Assembly (NCBI GenBank): GCA_900765575.1
Contig: CAAFRW010000044.1
Span: 1 to 32,457, forward strand
DNA length: 32,457 bases
Source of the DNA: Bacteroidaceae bacterium
GTDB taxonomy: Bacteria; Bacteroidota; Bacteroidia; Bacteroidales; Bacteroidaceae
Direction: 5' to 3'
Shown here: one piece after another, positions 16,313 through 25,873 of the stretch
Layout of the letters: each line of letters opens with the position of its first letter
Position numbering within the stretch: position 1 is the first letter of the stretch
Translations under genes and position numbers: made by a program
Notes under the pieces: model-generated
Seen by the model: only the letters and a program-made list of their open reading frames with translations
The model's database searches: none
Told to the model about the DNA's origin: nothing

Positions 16313-16858
16313 CTACTGTATATTTAACAGCTTATGTGTTTGCAGACTTAAACGCCATTTCGGACGCTTCATAATATATTCAATCACCTCCTGCGTGTTA
16401 GTACAGGAACAGGGTTGCAAAAAATAATGTTTGGCCGGCAGCTGTTCGTAAACAGAAACATCCTGACCTATATAGACCACCTTCACCTCATCGATATGTT
16501 TCAGATGAACCGGCCACCCCTCTTTAGGAGAGCAAGTAACCCAATCGACAGAAGGTGGCAGTACCCGGGTTCCATTGGTTTCTACTGCGACATATTTTCC
16601 TGCTTTATGCAACATCTTAATGAAAGCGTCATCAATCCATAAGCCGGGTTCTCCCCCTGTTAGTACGACCATTTTGGCAGGATACTGACATATTTGAGAC
16701 AAAATGTCTTGCTCACTCATCCGTACCCCTTCCTCATGATGAGTATCACAGAACGAGCAACGCAAATTACAACCCGAAAAGCGTACAAATACAGCCGGTG
16801 TGCCCGTATGGTACCCCTCGCCTTGCAAGCTGTAAAATATTTCGTTAATCTTTCTCAT
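16313..16858 (-). CDS. queE: 7-carboxy-7-deazaguanine synthase QueE
   Basis: QueE is a radical-SAM enzyme that contracts the ring of 6-carboxy-tetrahydropterin to 7-carboxy-7-deazaguanine on the way to preQ0 and queuosine in tRNA. The 181 residues fit the compact QueE form. The iron-sulfur motif is Cys30-xxx-Cys34-xx-Cys37 in GCNLRCSFCDTHH. SLQGEGYHTGTPAVFVR (10-26) and the SAM-contacting TGGEP are also present. Its start overlaps the last 14 bp of queD, so the two are translationally coupled. QueC and QueF must be encoded elsewhere. Confidence 0.92.
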   Translation of the reverse strand: MRKINEIFYSLQGEGYHTGTPAVFVRFSGCNLRCSFCDTHHEEGVRMSEQDILSQICQYPAKMVVLTGGEPGLWIDDAFIKMLHKAGKYVAVETNGTRVLPPSVDWVTCSPKEGWPVHLKHIDEVKVVYIGQDVSVYEQLPAKHYFLQPCSCTNTQEVIEYIMKRPKWRLSLQTHKLLNIQ

Positions 16859-17177
16859 AGATGGCTATATTGTTTTCCGACTCCTGCACTTCCACCTTGT
16901 AACAACAGGGCAATTGTTCGCACACCCATCTGGCTATATTCTCCGCTGTAGGATTGAACGGAAGCACCTCATTCAAATTCTGATGGTCTAAACGGGACGT
17001 TATCGCCTTCTTGATATGAGCAAAATCGATAACCATGCCATCCTCATTCAACTCCATCGAACGGCAATAGACTGTGATAATCCAATTGTGACCATGCAGA
17101 TTCTCACATTTACTTTGATAAGAGAGACGCAGACTATGAGCTGCAGAAATCTCTATCCGCTTCTTTACAATATACAT
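16845..17177 (-). CDS. queD: 6-carboxy-5,6,7,8-tetrahydropterin synthase QueD
   Basis: QueD converts 7,8-dihydroneopterin triphosphate, made from GTP by a cyclohydrolase, to 6-carboxy-tetrahydropterin, the substrate of QueE. The 110 residues hold the zinc ligands His14, His28 and His30 and the catalytic Cys24 in KCENLHGHN. The family can also be a PTPS, but the CxxxHGH motif and queE coupling point to QueD. It is the first gene of a two-gene operon. Confidence 0.92.
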   Translation of the reverse strand: MYIVKKRIEISAAHSLRLSYQSKCENLHGHNWIITVYCRSMELNEDGMVIDFAHIKKAITSRLDHQNLNEVLPFNPTAENIARWVCEQLPCCYKVEVQESENNIAIYEKD

Positions 17178-17241
17178 GTTTTTATATCATTATGTGGTTA
17201 CGGAAAGACACCTAATGTCACCTCGATGCCTTTGCTTGTTG

Positions 17242-17249
17242 CAAAAATA
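17242..17249 (-). promoter_or_regulatory. queDE promoter, -7 box
   Basis: The minus strand reads TATTTTTG, matching TAnnTTTG, 64 nt before the queD start. No -33 box fits well. The leader between them has a short GACA/TGTC hairpin but no recognisable preQ1 riboswitch. Confidence 0.45.
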
Positions 17250-17401
17250 AAGATTTTATCTCAAAAAGTATCCTCTCTCAGAAAAATTATAACCGTTTGG
17301 TAGTAGGATATATTCACCGTAGTTCTATGATGTAAAGATAAATAATCGTCTTAAAAAGATTGTCCATATAATAAAATAGGGCGCTAAACGCTCCTTTTAT
17401 A

Positions 17402-17482
17402 AACGCACGTTCATTTAACATCAAACGAACGTTCACTTCATGTGAAATGAACGTGCATTCCGGTCATAATGAACGTACATTT
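17402..17482. repeat. Cluster of inverted ACGTTCA repeats in an intergenic region
   Basis: Four copies of ACGTTCA or its complement lie at 17407-17413, 17429-17435, 17448-17454 and 17470-17476, two in each orientation. A longer form, AATGAACGTRCRTT, occurs three times (17402-17415 reversed, 17446-17459, 17468-17481). Positions 17405-17416 and 17445-17456 form a perfect 12-bp inverted repeat. The 544-bp gap from 17178 to 17721 has no other gene. This may be a repressor-type operator cluster or a dispersed repeat element. Confidence 0.6.
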
Positions 17483-17651
17483 GTAACATGAGTAATTTGC
17501 AGTTTGAACCATGTAAAATTTATTCAAAATCATAGTTATCCGATAAAAGTTTTGCATGATAGGAAATGGATGCTTTTTATGTCGTATAGACTATCGGGAG
17601 ATTCACAAGTCGGAATCCATCAACACCTTATTCCATTTTCAGCTTTACCTG

Positions 17652-17689
17652 AAAAAGAAAACCGCCTCAGTATCTGTTCTGAGACGGCT
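17652..17689 (-). terminator. Terminator of the glmS-purF-carAB operon
   Basis: On the minus strand GCCGTCTCAG pairs with CTGAGGCGG (one G-U) around an eight-base loop and is followed by TTTTCTTTTTC. It lies about 34 bp after the carB stop codon. Confidence 0.75.
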
Positions 17690-17721
17690 TCTTTTCGTGT
17701 ATATTACTCTATTTTCAAAGC

Positions 17722-20700
17722 TTATTTATATTCAGCCCAACTCTTGATAGCGATATCATTGACATCGAGTGTACAGAAAGCCTGAATAAACGCACTGGCC
17801 AGGCGGGCATTGGTTATCAAAGGAATATTCAAATCTATCGCCGCACGACGAATCTTATATCCGTTGTCCAACTCTCCGGCTGACAGGTTCTTCGGTATAT
17901 TGACAACCATATCTATCTCTTTCCGATGAAGCATGTCGAGCGCCTGAGGTTGAGCGTCTTCACTAGGCCAATGTACCAACGTATTTTCTACTCCATTCTC
18001 TGCCAGATAACGGGATGTACCTCCTGTAGCAAACAGTTCATACCCTTTCTGTTTCAATAAACGGGCAGCCCCCAACATATCGGCCTTTTGTTTTGCCGTT
18101 CCGGTGGAGAGAAGAATATTCTTCTTAGGAATACGTTGTCCTACAGAAAGCATGGCTTTTAAAACAGCACAAGAAGTATCATCACCCAAGCAACCAACCT
18201 CACCGGTAGAGGCCATATCGACACCTAATACCGGGTCTGCCTTCTGCAAACGGTTGAAAGAGAACTGAGAAGCCTTAATTCCGACGTAATCCAACTCGAA
18301 AAGGTTCTTGTTGGGTTTCTCTACCGGAAGACCTAACATTACTTTCGTTGCCAGTTCTATCAAGTTTATTTTCAATACCTTACTTACAAACGGGAAACTG
18401 CGTGAAGCACGAAGATTACACTCGATAACCTTGATATCGTTTTCACGGGCCAGGTATTGGATGTTAAATGGTCCGGAGATATTCAATTCTTTTGCAATCT
18501 GACGGGATATGCGTTTAATACGGCGCACTGTCTCCACGTACAACTTCTGCGGCGGGAACTGGATGGTAGCGTCGCCGGGATGTACACCTGCATACTCGAT
18601 ATGTTCGCTAATCGCATAAGCAATAATCTCGCCATCTTTTGCCACCGCATCCATTTCCACCTCTTTGGCATGCTCTATAAAGCTGCTCACTACCACCGGA
18701 TGTTTCTTAGAAACGTTGGCAGCCAACTTCAAGAAACGTTCCAGTTCATCCTGATTGGAGCATACATTCATGGCAGCACCGGACAGCACATACGACGGAC
18801 GAACCAATACGGGGAAACCTACTTCGGTAATAAATTCGTTGATGTCTTCCATCGAGGTCAATTCTCTCCATCGGGGTTGGTCTACTCCGATACGGTCGAG
18901 CATAGCCGAGAATTTCTCACGGTCTTCGGCATTATCGATGCTCTTTGCCGTAGTTCCTAAAATATGTACCTGCTCCTGGTCGAGACGCATAGCCAAGTTA
19001 TTAGGAATCTGTCCACCGGTAGACACAATCACACCGTGCGGATTTTCCAACTCTATTACGTCCATTACACGTTCGAACGTCAACTCGTCAAAATAGAGAC
19101 GGTCGCACATATCATAGTCCGTAGAAACGGTTTCGGGATTATAGTTAATCATGACGCTACGATACCCTTCCTTACGGATGGTGTTCAACGCCTGCACACC
19201 GCACCAGTCGAATTCAACGGAAGAACCGATACGGTAAGCACCCGAACCGAGTACAATGATAGAACGGTGGTCGCCCAAATAGTTCACATCATTGGCTATT
19301 CCATTGTAAGTGAGATACAGGTAATTGGTCTGTGCCGGATATTCAGCTGCCAGCGTATCAATCTGTTTCACAACGGGAACAATGCCTAACGACTTGCGAT
19401 ATTTCCGCACGGTCATAATGGCATCTTCCATATCCATTACTTGTTCCAAACCTAATGCACGGGCAATCTGGAAATCAGAGAAACCTTCTTTCTTTGCCTT
19501 GCGGAGCAATTCAAAATCGGTCAGTCCGTCCACTTTTCCACCGCTAATCTTCGGAGCCCACTCCTCTAATTCGTGCATGGTACGGACAATATTCATCAAT
19601 TTCTGAAGGAACCATTTGTCTATCTTCGTCAGTTCGTGTATCTGGTCGATAGTGTAACCGGCACGCATTGCCTTACTTATGACAAAGATACGTTTATCGG
19701 TCGGTTCACGGAGCGCTTTGTCTACATCGGGAATTACCAATTCTTTATTCCCTACGAAACCGTGCATTCCCTGTCCTATCATACGAAGGCCTTTCTGTAT
19801 CGCCTCCTCAAAGGTACGGCCAATAGCCATCACTTCGCCTACAGACTTCATACTGGAACCCAGTTCGCAGTCTACGCCACGGAATTTACCTAAATCCCAG
19901 CGGGGAATCTTACAAACAACATAGTCCAAAGCGGGTTCAAAGAATGCGGAAGTAGTTTTAGTTACCGAATTCTTCAAATCGAACAATCCATATCCCAGAC
20001 CTAATTTCGCCGCAACAAAGGCCAACGGATAACCTGTAGCCTTGGAAGCTAAAGCTGAGGAACGGCTCAAACGGGCATTGACTTCAATAACCCGGTAATC
20101 TTCCGACTCGGGGTCGAAGGCATACTGCACGTTACATTCACCCACAATACCGATATGACGGATGATGCGGATGGCCAACTCACGTAATTTATGATATTCT
20201 TTATTGGTTAAAGTTTGCGACGGTGCAATAACGATACTCTCACCCGTATGGATACCAAGCGGGTCGAAGTTCTCCATGTTACATACTGTAATACAGTTAT
20301 CGAAACGGTCGCGCACTACCTCGTATTCTATTTCTTTCCAGCCTTTTAAGCTCTTCTCTACCAACACCTGCGGAGAGAAAGAGAATGCCTTTTCGGCCAG
20401 TTTATCCAATTCTTCTTCATTATCGCAGAAACCGGAACCCAAACCTCCTAAGGCGTAAGCCGCACGAATGATAACAGGATAACCCAGTTCTTTGGCTGCA
20501 CGGCGGGCGTCGACTATATTATCAACCGCTTCGCTCTTAATGGTCTTGACATTAATCTGGTCGAGCTTCTTCACAAACAGCTCCCGGTCTTCGGTATCGA
20601 TAATGGCCTGTACGGGTGTACCCAATACTTTTACATTATATTTTTCGAGCGTACCTGCTTTATATAACGCCACACCGCAATTCAATGCTGTCTGTCCACC

Positions 20701-20964
20701 AAATGCCAACAGGATGCCATCCGGTTTCTCTTTTTCCAGCACCTTCTCCACAAAGAAGGGAGTGACAGGCAAGAAATAAATTTGGTCGGCTACCCCTTCG
20801 CTTGTCTGTACCGTAGCAATATTCGGGTTAATTAAAACAGTTTCTATACCTTCTTCTTTCAACGCTTTCAACGCTTGAGAACCGGAATAGTCGAACTCAC
20901 CTGCCTCACCGATTTTCAAGGCTCCGGAACCTAACAGCAATACTTTCTTTATATTTTCTTTCAT
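17722..20964 (-). CDS. carB: Carbamoyl-phosphate synthase large subunit CarB
   Basis: CarB takes ammonia from CarA, bicarbonate and two ATP to make carbamoyl phosphate for pyrimidines and arginine. The 1080 residues match the family. Two homologous ATP-grasp halves are visible, each starting with a nucleotide-binding stretch (VLLLGSGALKIGEAGEFDYS near 8-27, and IIVLGSGAYRIGSSVEFDWC near 570). The C-terminal MGS-like allosteric domain begins at about 935 (ILLSTGTAKQKADMLGAARL). Each half has the expected conserved segments, such as IEVNARLSRSSALASKATGY. It follows carA by 23 bp and is last in the operon, with a terminator after it. The MGS domain in relatives binds UMP or ornithine-type effectors. 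Confidence 0.96.
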   Translation of the reverse strand: MKENIKKVLLLGSGALKIGEAGEFDYSGSQALKALKEEGIETVLINPNIATVQTSEGVADQIYFLPVTPFFVEKVLEKEKPDGILLAFGGQTALNCGVALYKAGTLEKYNVKVLGTPVQAIIDTEDRELFVKKLDQINVKTIKSEAVDNIVDARRAAKELGYPVIIRAAYALGGLGSGFCDNEEELDKLAEKAFSFSPQVLVEKSLKGWKEIEYEVVRDRFDNCITVCNMENFDPLGIHTGESIVIAPSQTLTNKEYHKLRELAIRIIRHIGIVGECNVQYAFDPESEDYRVIEVNARLSRSSALASKATGYPLAFVAAKLGLGYGLFDLKNSVTKTTSAFFEPALDYVVCKIPRWDLGKFRGVDCELGSSMKSVGEVMAIGRTFEEAIQKGLRMIGQGMHGFVGNKELVIPDVDKALREPTDKRIFVISKAMRAGYTIDQIHELTKIDKWFLQKLMNIVRTMHELEEWAPKISGGKVDGLTDFELLRKAKKEGFSDFQIARALGLEQVMDMEDAIMTVRKYRKSLGIVPVVKQIDTLAAEYPAQTNYLYLTYNGIANDVNYLGDHRSIIVLGSGAYRIGSSVEFDWCGVQALNTIRKEGYRSVMINYNPETVSTDYDMCDRLYFDELTFERVMDVIELENPHGVIVSTGGQIPNNLAMRLDQEQVHILGTTAKSIDNAEDREKFSAMLDRIGVDQPRWRELTSMEDINEFITEVGFPVLVRPSYVLSGAAMNVCSNQDELERFLKLAANVSKKHPVVVSSFIEHAKEVEMDAVAKDGEIIAYAISEHIEYAGVHPGDATIQFPPQKLYVETVRRIKRISRQIAKELNISGPFNIQYLARENDIKVIECNLRASRSFPFVSKVLKINLIELATKVMLGLPVEKPNKNLFELDYVGIKASQFSFNRLQKADPVLGVDMASTGEVGCLGDDTSCAVLKAMLSVGQRIPKKNILLSTGTAKQKADMLGAARLLKQKGYELFATGGTSRYLAENGVENTLVHWPSEDAQPQALDMLHRKEIDMVVNIPKNLSAGELDNGYKIRRAAIDLNIPLITNARLASAFIQAFCTLDVNDIAIKSWAEYK

Positions 20965-20987
20965 TTCGATTCGTCTTTAAAGGGTGA

Positions 20988-22064
20988 TTAAAGCAACTTT
21001 ACAAATTCATCAAACAGGAATTCCGTATCCGTAGGACCACTTGCTGCTTCCGGATGGAACTGTGCCGAGAACCAAGGTTTTGTTTTATGTTTGATACCTT
21101 CGTTCGAGCCATCGTTCATATTGATGAAAAGCGGCTCCCAATCAGCGCCCAACGTATCATTGTCTACAGCATATCCATGATTCTGACTGGTAATGAAACA
21201 TCTGTTTGTCCCCACCATACGCACCGGTTGATTGTGACTACGATGTCCGTATTTCAATTTATAGATTTTTGCGCCACCTGCTTTAGACAGCAATTGGTTA
21301 CCCATGCAAATGCCAAAAATTGGTTTGTCGGACATCTCCATCGCTTTACGAATGTGCTGAACAGCCTCATCGCACGTATCAGGGTCGCCCGGACCGTTTG
21401 ATATAAATAATCCGTCATATTCAAGTCCGGTAAAGTCGTAATTCCATGGTACGCGGATAACGGTTACATCACGCTTCAACAAGCAGCGTATAATGTTCGT
21501 TTTCACACCGCAATCTACCAACACCACTTTCTTCTTTCCTTCTCCTTCATTGTAACGAATCACCTCTTTACAAGAGACCTTATCTACATAATTCACTCCG
21601 CTATATACGGCATCAGGTACAGACTCCGGTTCATCGTCAAAGACAATCTTACCCATCATCACTCCATGTTCGCGAAGCACTTTAGTCAGTTCGCGGGTAT
21701 CGATTCCGGTAATGCCCGGTACTTGTTCCCGTTTCAACCAATCGGCCAGACTCTCTACGGCATTCCAATGACTGTATTCGTAGCTGTAATCGCTGACGAT
21801 AATAGCCTCCGCATGAATTTTTTCGCTCTCCATAAAGGTCGACAGTCCGTTCGGTTCAATGGTAAAAGGAGGAACTCCATAATTACCCACCAACGGATAA
21901 GTCAATGTCATTAGCTGCCCTGCATAAGAGGGGTCGGTAAGACTCTCCGGATAACCCATCATTGCCGTGTTAAATACAACTTCGCCCGCAACAGGTTTCT
22001 CATAACCAAACGACTTTCCGTGAAAACGGCTTCCATCGTCGAGGATTAGTGTTACATTTCTCAT
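20988..22064 (-). CDS. carA: Carbamoyl-phosphate synthase small subunit CarA
   Basis: CarA hydrolyses glutamine and channels ammonia to CarB. The 358-residue protein has an N-terminal small-subunit domain (about 1-140) with FNTAMMGYPESLTDPSYAGQ (31-50). A class I amidotransferase domain follows (about 178-358), with nucleophile Cys253 in GICMGNQ and the His337/Glu339 pair in FHPEA. The gene lies 21 bp after the purF-like gene and 23 bp before carB. Confidence 0.96.
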   Translation of the reverse strand: MRNVTLILDDGSRFHGKSFGYEKPVAGEVVFNTAMMGYPESLTDPSYAGQLMTLTYPLVGNYGVPPFTIEPNGLSTFMESEKIHAEAIIVSDYSYEYSHWNAVESLADWLKREQVPGITGIDTRELTKVLREHGVMMGKIVFDDEPESVPDAVYSGVNYVDKVSCKEVIRYNEGEGKKKVVLVDCGVKTNIIRCLLKRDVTVIRVPWNYDFTGLEYDGLFISNGPGDPDTCDEAVQHIRKAMEMSDKPIFGICMGNQLLSKAGGAKIYKLKYGHRSHNQPVRMVGTNRCFITSQNHGYAVDNDTLGADWEPLFINMNDGSNEGIKHKTKPWFSAQFHPEAASGPTDTEFLFDEFVKLL

Positions 22065-22085
22065 TTCAGATATGTTGTTGTTTTC

Positions 22086-23969
22086 TTAGAATTGATATAC
22101 TTGTTCTATATAATTTATAAACGCCTGATTCACCAGTTTCACTCCTCCGGGAGTTGGATAATCGCCGCTGAAATACCAATCGCCCAAATGATTCGGGCAG
22201 GCTTCTCTCAATCCCTCACGTGTCTGGTATACAATTTCCGTCTTGGCCTGAGTACCTTGGGGTGTAAGCAATTCCACCATCTTGGCAGAAATCTCTTCAT
22301 CGGTAAAGGGAGCATATATCTCTTTCACGTAATTCACCATTTGCTCTTTGGGCAAATTTACCTGGTCTTTCGATTTCTTATAGGCCCTTTCAATCACATC
22401 GCGCATGTCCCGCTCTTTCAATAACTCGATGGCTGCCTTAAATGCGATAAACTCATTCATCTTGGCCATATCGATACCATAATAATCCGGATAACGAACT
22501 TGCGGAGAAGAAGATACTATGACTATTTTCTTCGGATGCAATCTATCTAATATATTAATAATACTCTGCTTCAAGGTAGTTCCTCTTACAATGCTGTCGT
22601 CAATCACTACTAAGTTATCGACATAAGGAACCAAACTTCCGTAAGTGATATCGTAGACGTGAGCCGCTAAATCATTCCGGCTATTGCCTTCCGCGATGAA
22701 AGTACGCAGTTTAATATCTTTTATAGCTACTTTCTCACTACGGATTCGCATTGAAAGGATTTTATCGAGCTCTTCATGAGTCGGATTATGTCCTAAAGCT
22801 TCAATCTCTTTTATTTTCAATTGGTTAAGATAATTGTCGAATCCTTCCAACAGACCGTAGAAAGCCACTTCTGCCGTATTCGGAATAAAGGAAAATACGG
22901 TGTGCTCTATATCGTAGTTCACGGCTTTTAAAATGGGTTCGACCAGTTTCTCACCTAACATTTTTCGTTCTCTATAAATATCCACATCGCTACCCCGACT
23001 GAAATAGATACGCTCAAACGAACAGGCTTTTACATTCTTCGCTTTATTTATTTGCGCCAAACGCATCTTTCCATCTTTACTCATCAGCAAGGCTTGTCCC
23101 GGCGAAAGCTCATGAACCGAATCAGCCGACACATTCAAAGCGGTCTGAATTACAGGACGCTCCGATGCCAACACCATTATTTCATCATCCATATACCAGA
23201 AAGCCGGCCGGATGCCCCAAGGGTCACGCATGGCAAAAGATTCTCCGCTACCGGTAAGGCCGCAGATAACATAACCGCCATCCCAGTCTTTACTCGATGA
23301 GCGGATGACGTTCGACAAATCAATATTTTCCTCAATGGCATGGGTTATATCCATACCTTCCAAACCTTCTTGCTTATATTGTTGGTAAAGCCGTTCCACT
23401 TCTCTATCGAGGCGATGGCCTACTTGTTCCAGCATGATATAGGTATCGGAATAAACACGGGGATGTTGGCCTTCGGCTGTAATCTGCTCGAAGATTTCAT
23501 CCACATTCGTCATATTGAAATTACCGCAAAGGGCCAGATTCTTTGCTCTCCAGTTATTCCGTCTTAAAAAGGGGTGAACATAAGAAAGACCACTTTTACC
23601 GGTGGTCGAATATCTTAAATGCCCCATGTAAACTTCTCCAGCAAAAGGCAAACAACGCTGCGCATAATCCGCATCATGTAATTGTTCAGGCGTTAAATCT
23701 TTAAACTTACTTTGTACCGTAGCAAAGATTTCGGTAATAGCCTCCGTTCCCAACGCCCGCTCTCGGAACATGTATTCTTCTCCGGGGTTCGCCTCTAACT
23801 TGACACAAGCCAAACCGGCTCCTTCTTGCCCTCGGTTGTGTTGCTTTTCCATCATCAAATAGAGCTTGTTCAGCCCATACATCCACGTTCCGTATTTCTG
23901 CTGATAATATTCAAGCGGCTTCAACAAACGAAGCATCACCACACCGCATTCATGCTTTAACTGTTCCAT
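22086..23969 (-). CDS. PurF-like amidophosphoribosyltransferase, long divergent form
   Basis: PurF-type enzymes transfer glutamine amide nitrogen to PRPP, the first step of purine synthesis. Here the N-terminal class II glutaminase starts with MEQLKHECG. The catalytic Cys8 would need removal of a seven-residue propeptide, as in processed PurF. RGQEGAG (46-52) and CGNFNMTN (148-155) support this domain. The C-terminal phosphoribosyltransferase domain has the PRPP loop VVIDDSIVRGTT (454-465). The protein is 627 residues, much longer than the usual 450-510. Where canonical PurF has a PDSG motif it reads FIPNTAEVA (361-369), followed by a long insert to about 450. It may be a second PurF paralogue or the main enzyme of this lineage. 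It sits 27 bp after glmS. Confidence 0.82.
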   Translation of the reverse strand: MEQLKHECGVVMLRLLKPLEYYQQKYGTWMYGLNKLYLMMEKQHNRGQEGAGLACVKLEANPGEEYMFRERALGTEAITEIFATVQSKFKDLTPEQLHDADYAQRCLPFAGEVYMGHLRYSTTGKSGLSYVHPFLRRNNWRAKNLALCGNFNMTNVDEIFEQITAEGQHPRVYSDTYIMLEQVGHRLDREVERLYQQYKQEGLEGMDITHAIEENIDLSNVIRSSSKDWDGGYVICGLTGSGESFAMRDPWGIRPAFWYMDDEIMVLASERPVIQTALNVSADSVHELSPGQALLMSKDGKMRLAQINKAKNVKACSFERIYFSRGSDVDIYRERKMLGEKLVEPILKAVNYDIEHTVFSFIPNTAEVAFYGLLEGFDNYLNQLKIKEIEALGHNPTHEELDKILSMRIRSEKVAIKDIKLRTFIAEGNSRNDLAAHVYDITYGSLVPYVDNLVVIDDSIVRGTTLKQSIINILDRLHPKKIVIVSSSPQVRYPDYYGIDMAKMNEFIAFKAAIELLKERDMRDVIERAYKKSKDQVNLPKEQMVNYVKEIYAPFTDEEISAKMVELLTPQGTQAKTEIVYQTREGLREACPNHLGDWYFSGDYPTPGGVKLVNQAFINYIEQVYQF

Positions 23970-23996
23970 ATTACTCTCTTATTACCTTAATTATAT

Positions 23997-25841
23997 CTAT
24001 TCTACTGTAACAGACTTTGCCAAATTCCGAGGTTGGTCCACATCCTTTCCTTTACATACCGCAATATAATAGGCAAGTAACTGGAGAGGTATGGTAGCGA
24101 TTAACGGCTCTAAACATTCTACGGTTTTAGGCAATTCGATGCAATCGTCCGCTATCCGGGCTATTTCCTCATCACCTTCCGTTACCAATGCTATGACTTT
24201 TCCTTTACGCGCTTTTATCTCCTGAATGTTGCTGACTACTTTGTCGTACATGCCGTTCTTGGTAGCTAATACCACCACCGGCATTTCCGCATCAATCAGG
24301 GCGATGGGCCCATGCTTCATCTCCGCAGCCGGATAACCTTCGGCATGTATATAAGATATTTCTTTTAACTTTAATGCTCCCTCCAACGCTACCGGATAAT
24401 TATACCCGCGTCCCAGATATATAAAGTTATGCGCATACGTAAAGATGCGGGCTAATTCCGCTATTTTCTGATTGCTGTCCAACACACGCTTCATCTTGGC
24501 AGGAATCAACGTCAGTTCCTGAACCAACTCCAGGAATGTTTCTTCCTCTATGGTTTTCTTCTCCTTGGCCAGTGTCAAAGCAAGCATTGTCAATACGGTT
24601 ACCTGACCGGTAAAAGCTTTCGTTGAAGCAACCCCAATTTCCGGTCCCACGTGTATGTACGAGCCGGTATGGGTGCTCCGCGCGATAGAAGAACCTACCG
24701 CATTACAAATTCCATATATAAAAGCTCCCCTACTCTTAGCCAACTCTACAGCTGCTAAGGTATCAGCGGTTTCACCCGACTGAGAGATAGCTATCACTAC
24801 ATCATCTTCATAAATAACCGGATTGCGATAACGGAATTCCGAAGCATATTCCACCTCTACCGGTATCCGGCAGAACGTTTCGATTAATTGCTTTCCTATC
24901 AGTCCGGCATGCCAGGAAGTTCCACAGGCAACAATGATAAAACGTCTTGCTTTCAACAATTTATCTTTGTGGTCAATGACAGCAGATAGCGCCACATTCG
25001 TGCCTTCCACATTGATACGTCCACGCATGCAATCGTTGATGCAATCGGGTTGTTCGAAAATCTCCTTCAACATAAAGTGCGGATACCCACATTTCTCCAA
25101 TTGTCCGAGGTTCATCTCCACGGTTTGTACTTCCGGATTCATTTTCACATTATCCAAATCGACAACCTCCAGCTCTTTTCCCCGCTGCATCACTGCAATC
25201 TCTCCATCCTCCAGATAGACCATCTGGTCGGTATATTCAATAATAGGTGAAGCATCCGAACCCAAAAAGAATTCATTTTCGCCTATACCTACCACTAACG
25301 GACTACTCTTTCGGGCAGCAATAATCATATCCGGATTCCGTTTATCGAGCACGGCGATGGCGTATGCGCCAATCACCTCATGGAGGGCAAGCTGCACAGC
25401 TGTCAACAAATCAAGTTTATTGGAAACTTGCATATATTCGATTAATTGAACCAGGACTTCGGTATCCGTACTTGTTTTAAAAATATATCCTTTACGCTGC
25501 AAACGTTCTTTAAGAAGCGCGTAATTTTCAATGATACCGTTATGAATAAGAGCTAAATTTTCTGAAGAAGAACAGATTGGATGGGCGTTTAATTGACAAG
25601 GTTCACCGTGAGTAGCCCATCGAGTGTGGGCAATACCAATAGTACCTGAAATATCTTTTTGCTCGACAAAGGCCTCTAAATCGGAGACCCGCCCCTTTGT
25701 CTTATATACATTTAAATCTCTATTTTCGTTTATCAACGCTATTCCCGCACTGTCGTAACCCCTATATTCTAAGCGCTTTAGACCTTTAACGAGGACAGGG
25801 TAAGCATCTCTCTTACCGATATAGCCTACGATTCCACACAT
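23997..25841 (-). CDS. glmS: Glucosamine-6-phosphate synthase (isomerizing) GlmS
   Basis: GlmS makes glucosamine-6-phosphate from fructose-6-phosphate and glutamine, the entry point to peptidoglycan and LPS amino sugars. The 614 residues match the family. The N-terminal nucleophile is Cys2 after Met removal (MCGIVGYIG), and the glutaminase domain continues to about 240 with RLEYRGYDSAG and HTRWATHGEP. Two SIS sugar-isomerase domains follow (about 290-430 and 460-600), and the end LAKSVTVE is typical. There is no glmS ribozyme upstream. It is the first gene of the operon with the purF-like gene, carA and carB. Confidence 0.97.
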   Translation of the reverse strand: MCGIVGYIGKRDAYPVLVKGLKRLEYRGYDSAGIALINENRDLNVYKTKGRVSDLEAFVEQKDISGTIGIAHTRWATHGEPCQLNAHPICSSSENLALIHNGIIENYALLKERLQRKGYIFKTSTDTEVLVQLIEYMQVSNKLDLLTAVQLALHEVIGAYAIAVLDKRNPDMIIAARKSSPLVVGIGENEFFLGSDASPIIEYTDQMVYLEDGEIAVMQRGKELEVVDLDNVKMNPEVQTVEMNLGQLEKCGYPHFMLKEIFEQPDCINDCMRGRINVEGTNVALSAVIDHKDKLLKARRFIIVACGTSWHAGLIGKQLIETFCRIPVEVEYASEFRYRNPVIYEDDVVIAISQSGETADTLAAVELAKSRGAFIYGICNAVGSSIARSTHTGSYIHVGPEIGVASTKAFTGQVTVLTMLALTLAKEKKTIEEETFLELVQELTLIPAKMKRVLDSNQKIAELARIFTYAHNFIYLGRGYNYPVALEGALKLKEISYIHAEGYPAAEMKHGPIALIDAEMPVVVLATKNGMYDKVVSNIQEIKARKGKVIALVTEGDEEIARIADDCIELPKTVECLEPLIATIPLQLLAYYIAVCKGKDVDQPRNLAKSVTVE

Positions 25842-25865
25842 ATACGATTATTTTTTATAACGGTG

Positions 25866-25873
25866 CAAAGATA
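25866..25873 (-). promoter_or_regulatory. Promoter of the glmS operon, -7 box
   Basis: The minus strand reads TATCTTTG, a strong TAnnTTTG match, 24 nt before the glmS start. The nearest TTTG upstream has a 22-nt spacer, slightly long. Confidence 0.65.

Noticed and set aside
17178..17241. preQ1 riboswitch in the queD leader
   Set aside because: Only a weak GACA/TGTC hairpin is present; the C-rich loop and A-rich tail of preQ1 aptamers are missing.
17504..17785. 93-codon plus-strand frame before carB
   Set aside because: It runs through the operon terminator into the antisense 3' end of carB and has no promoter or domain.
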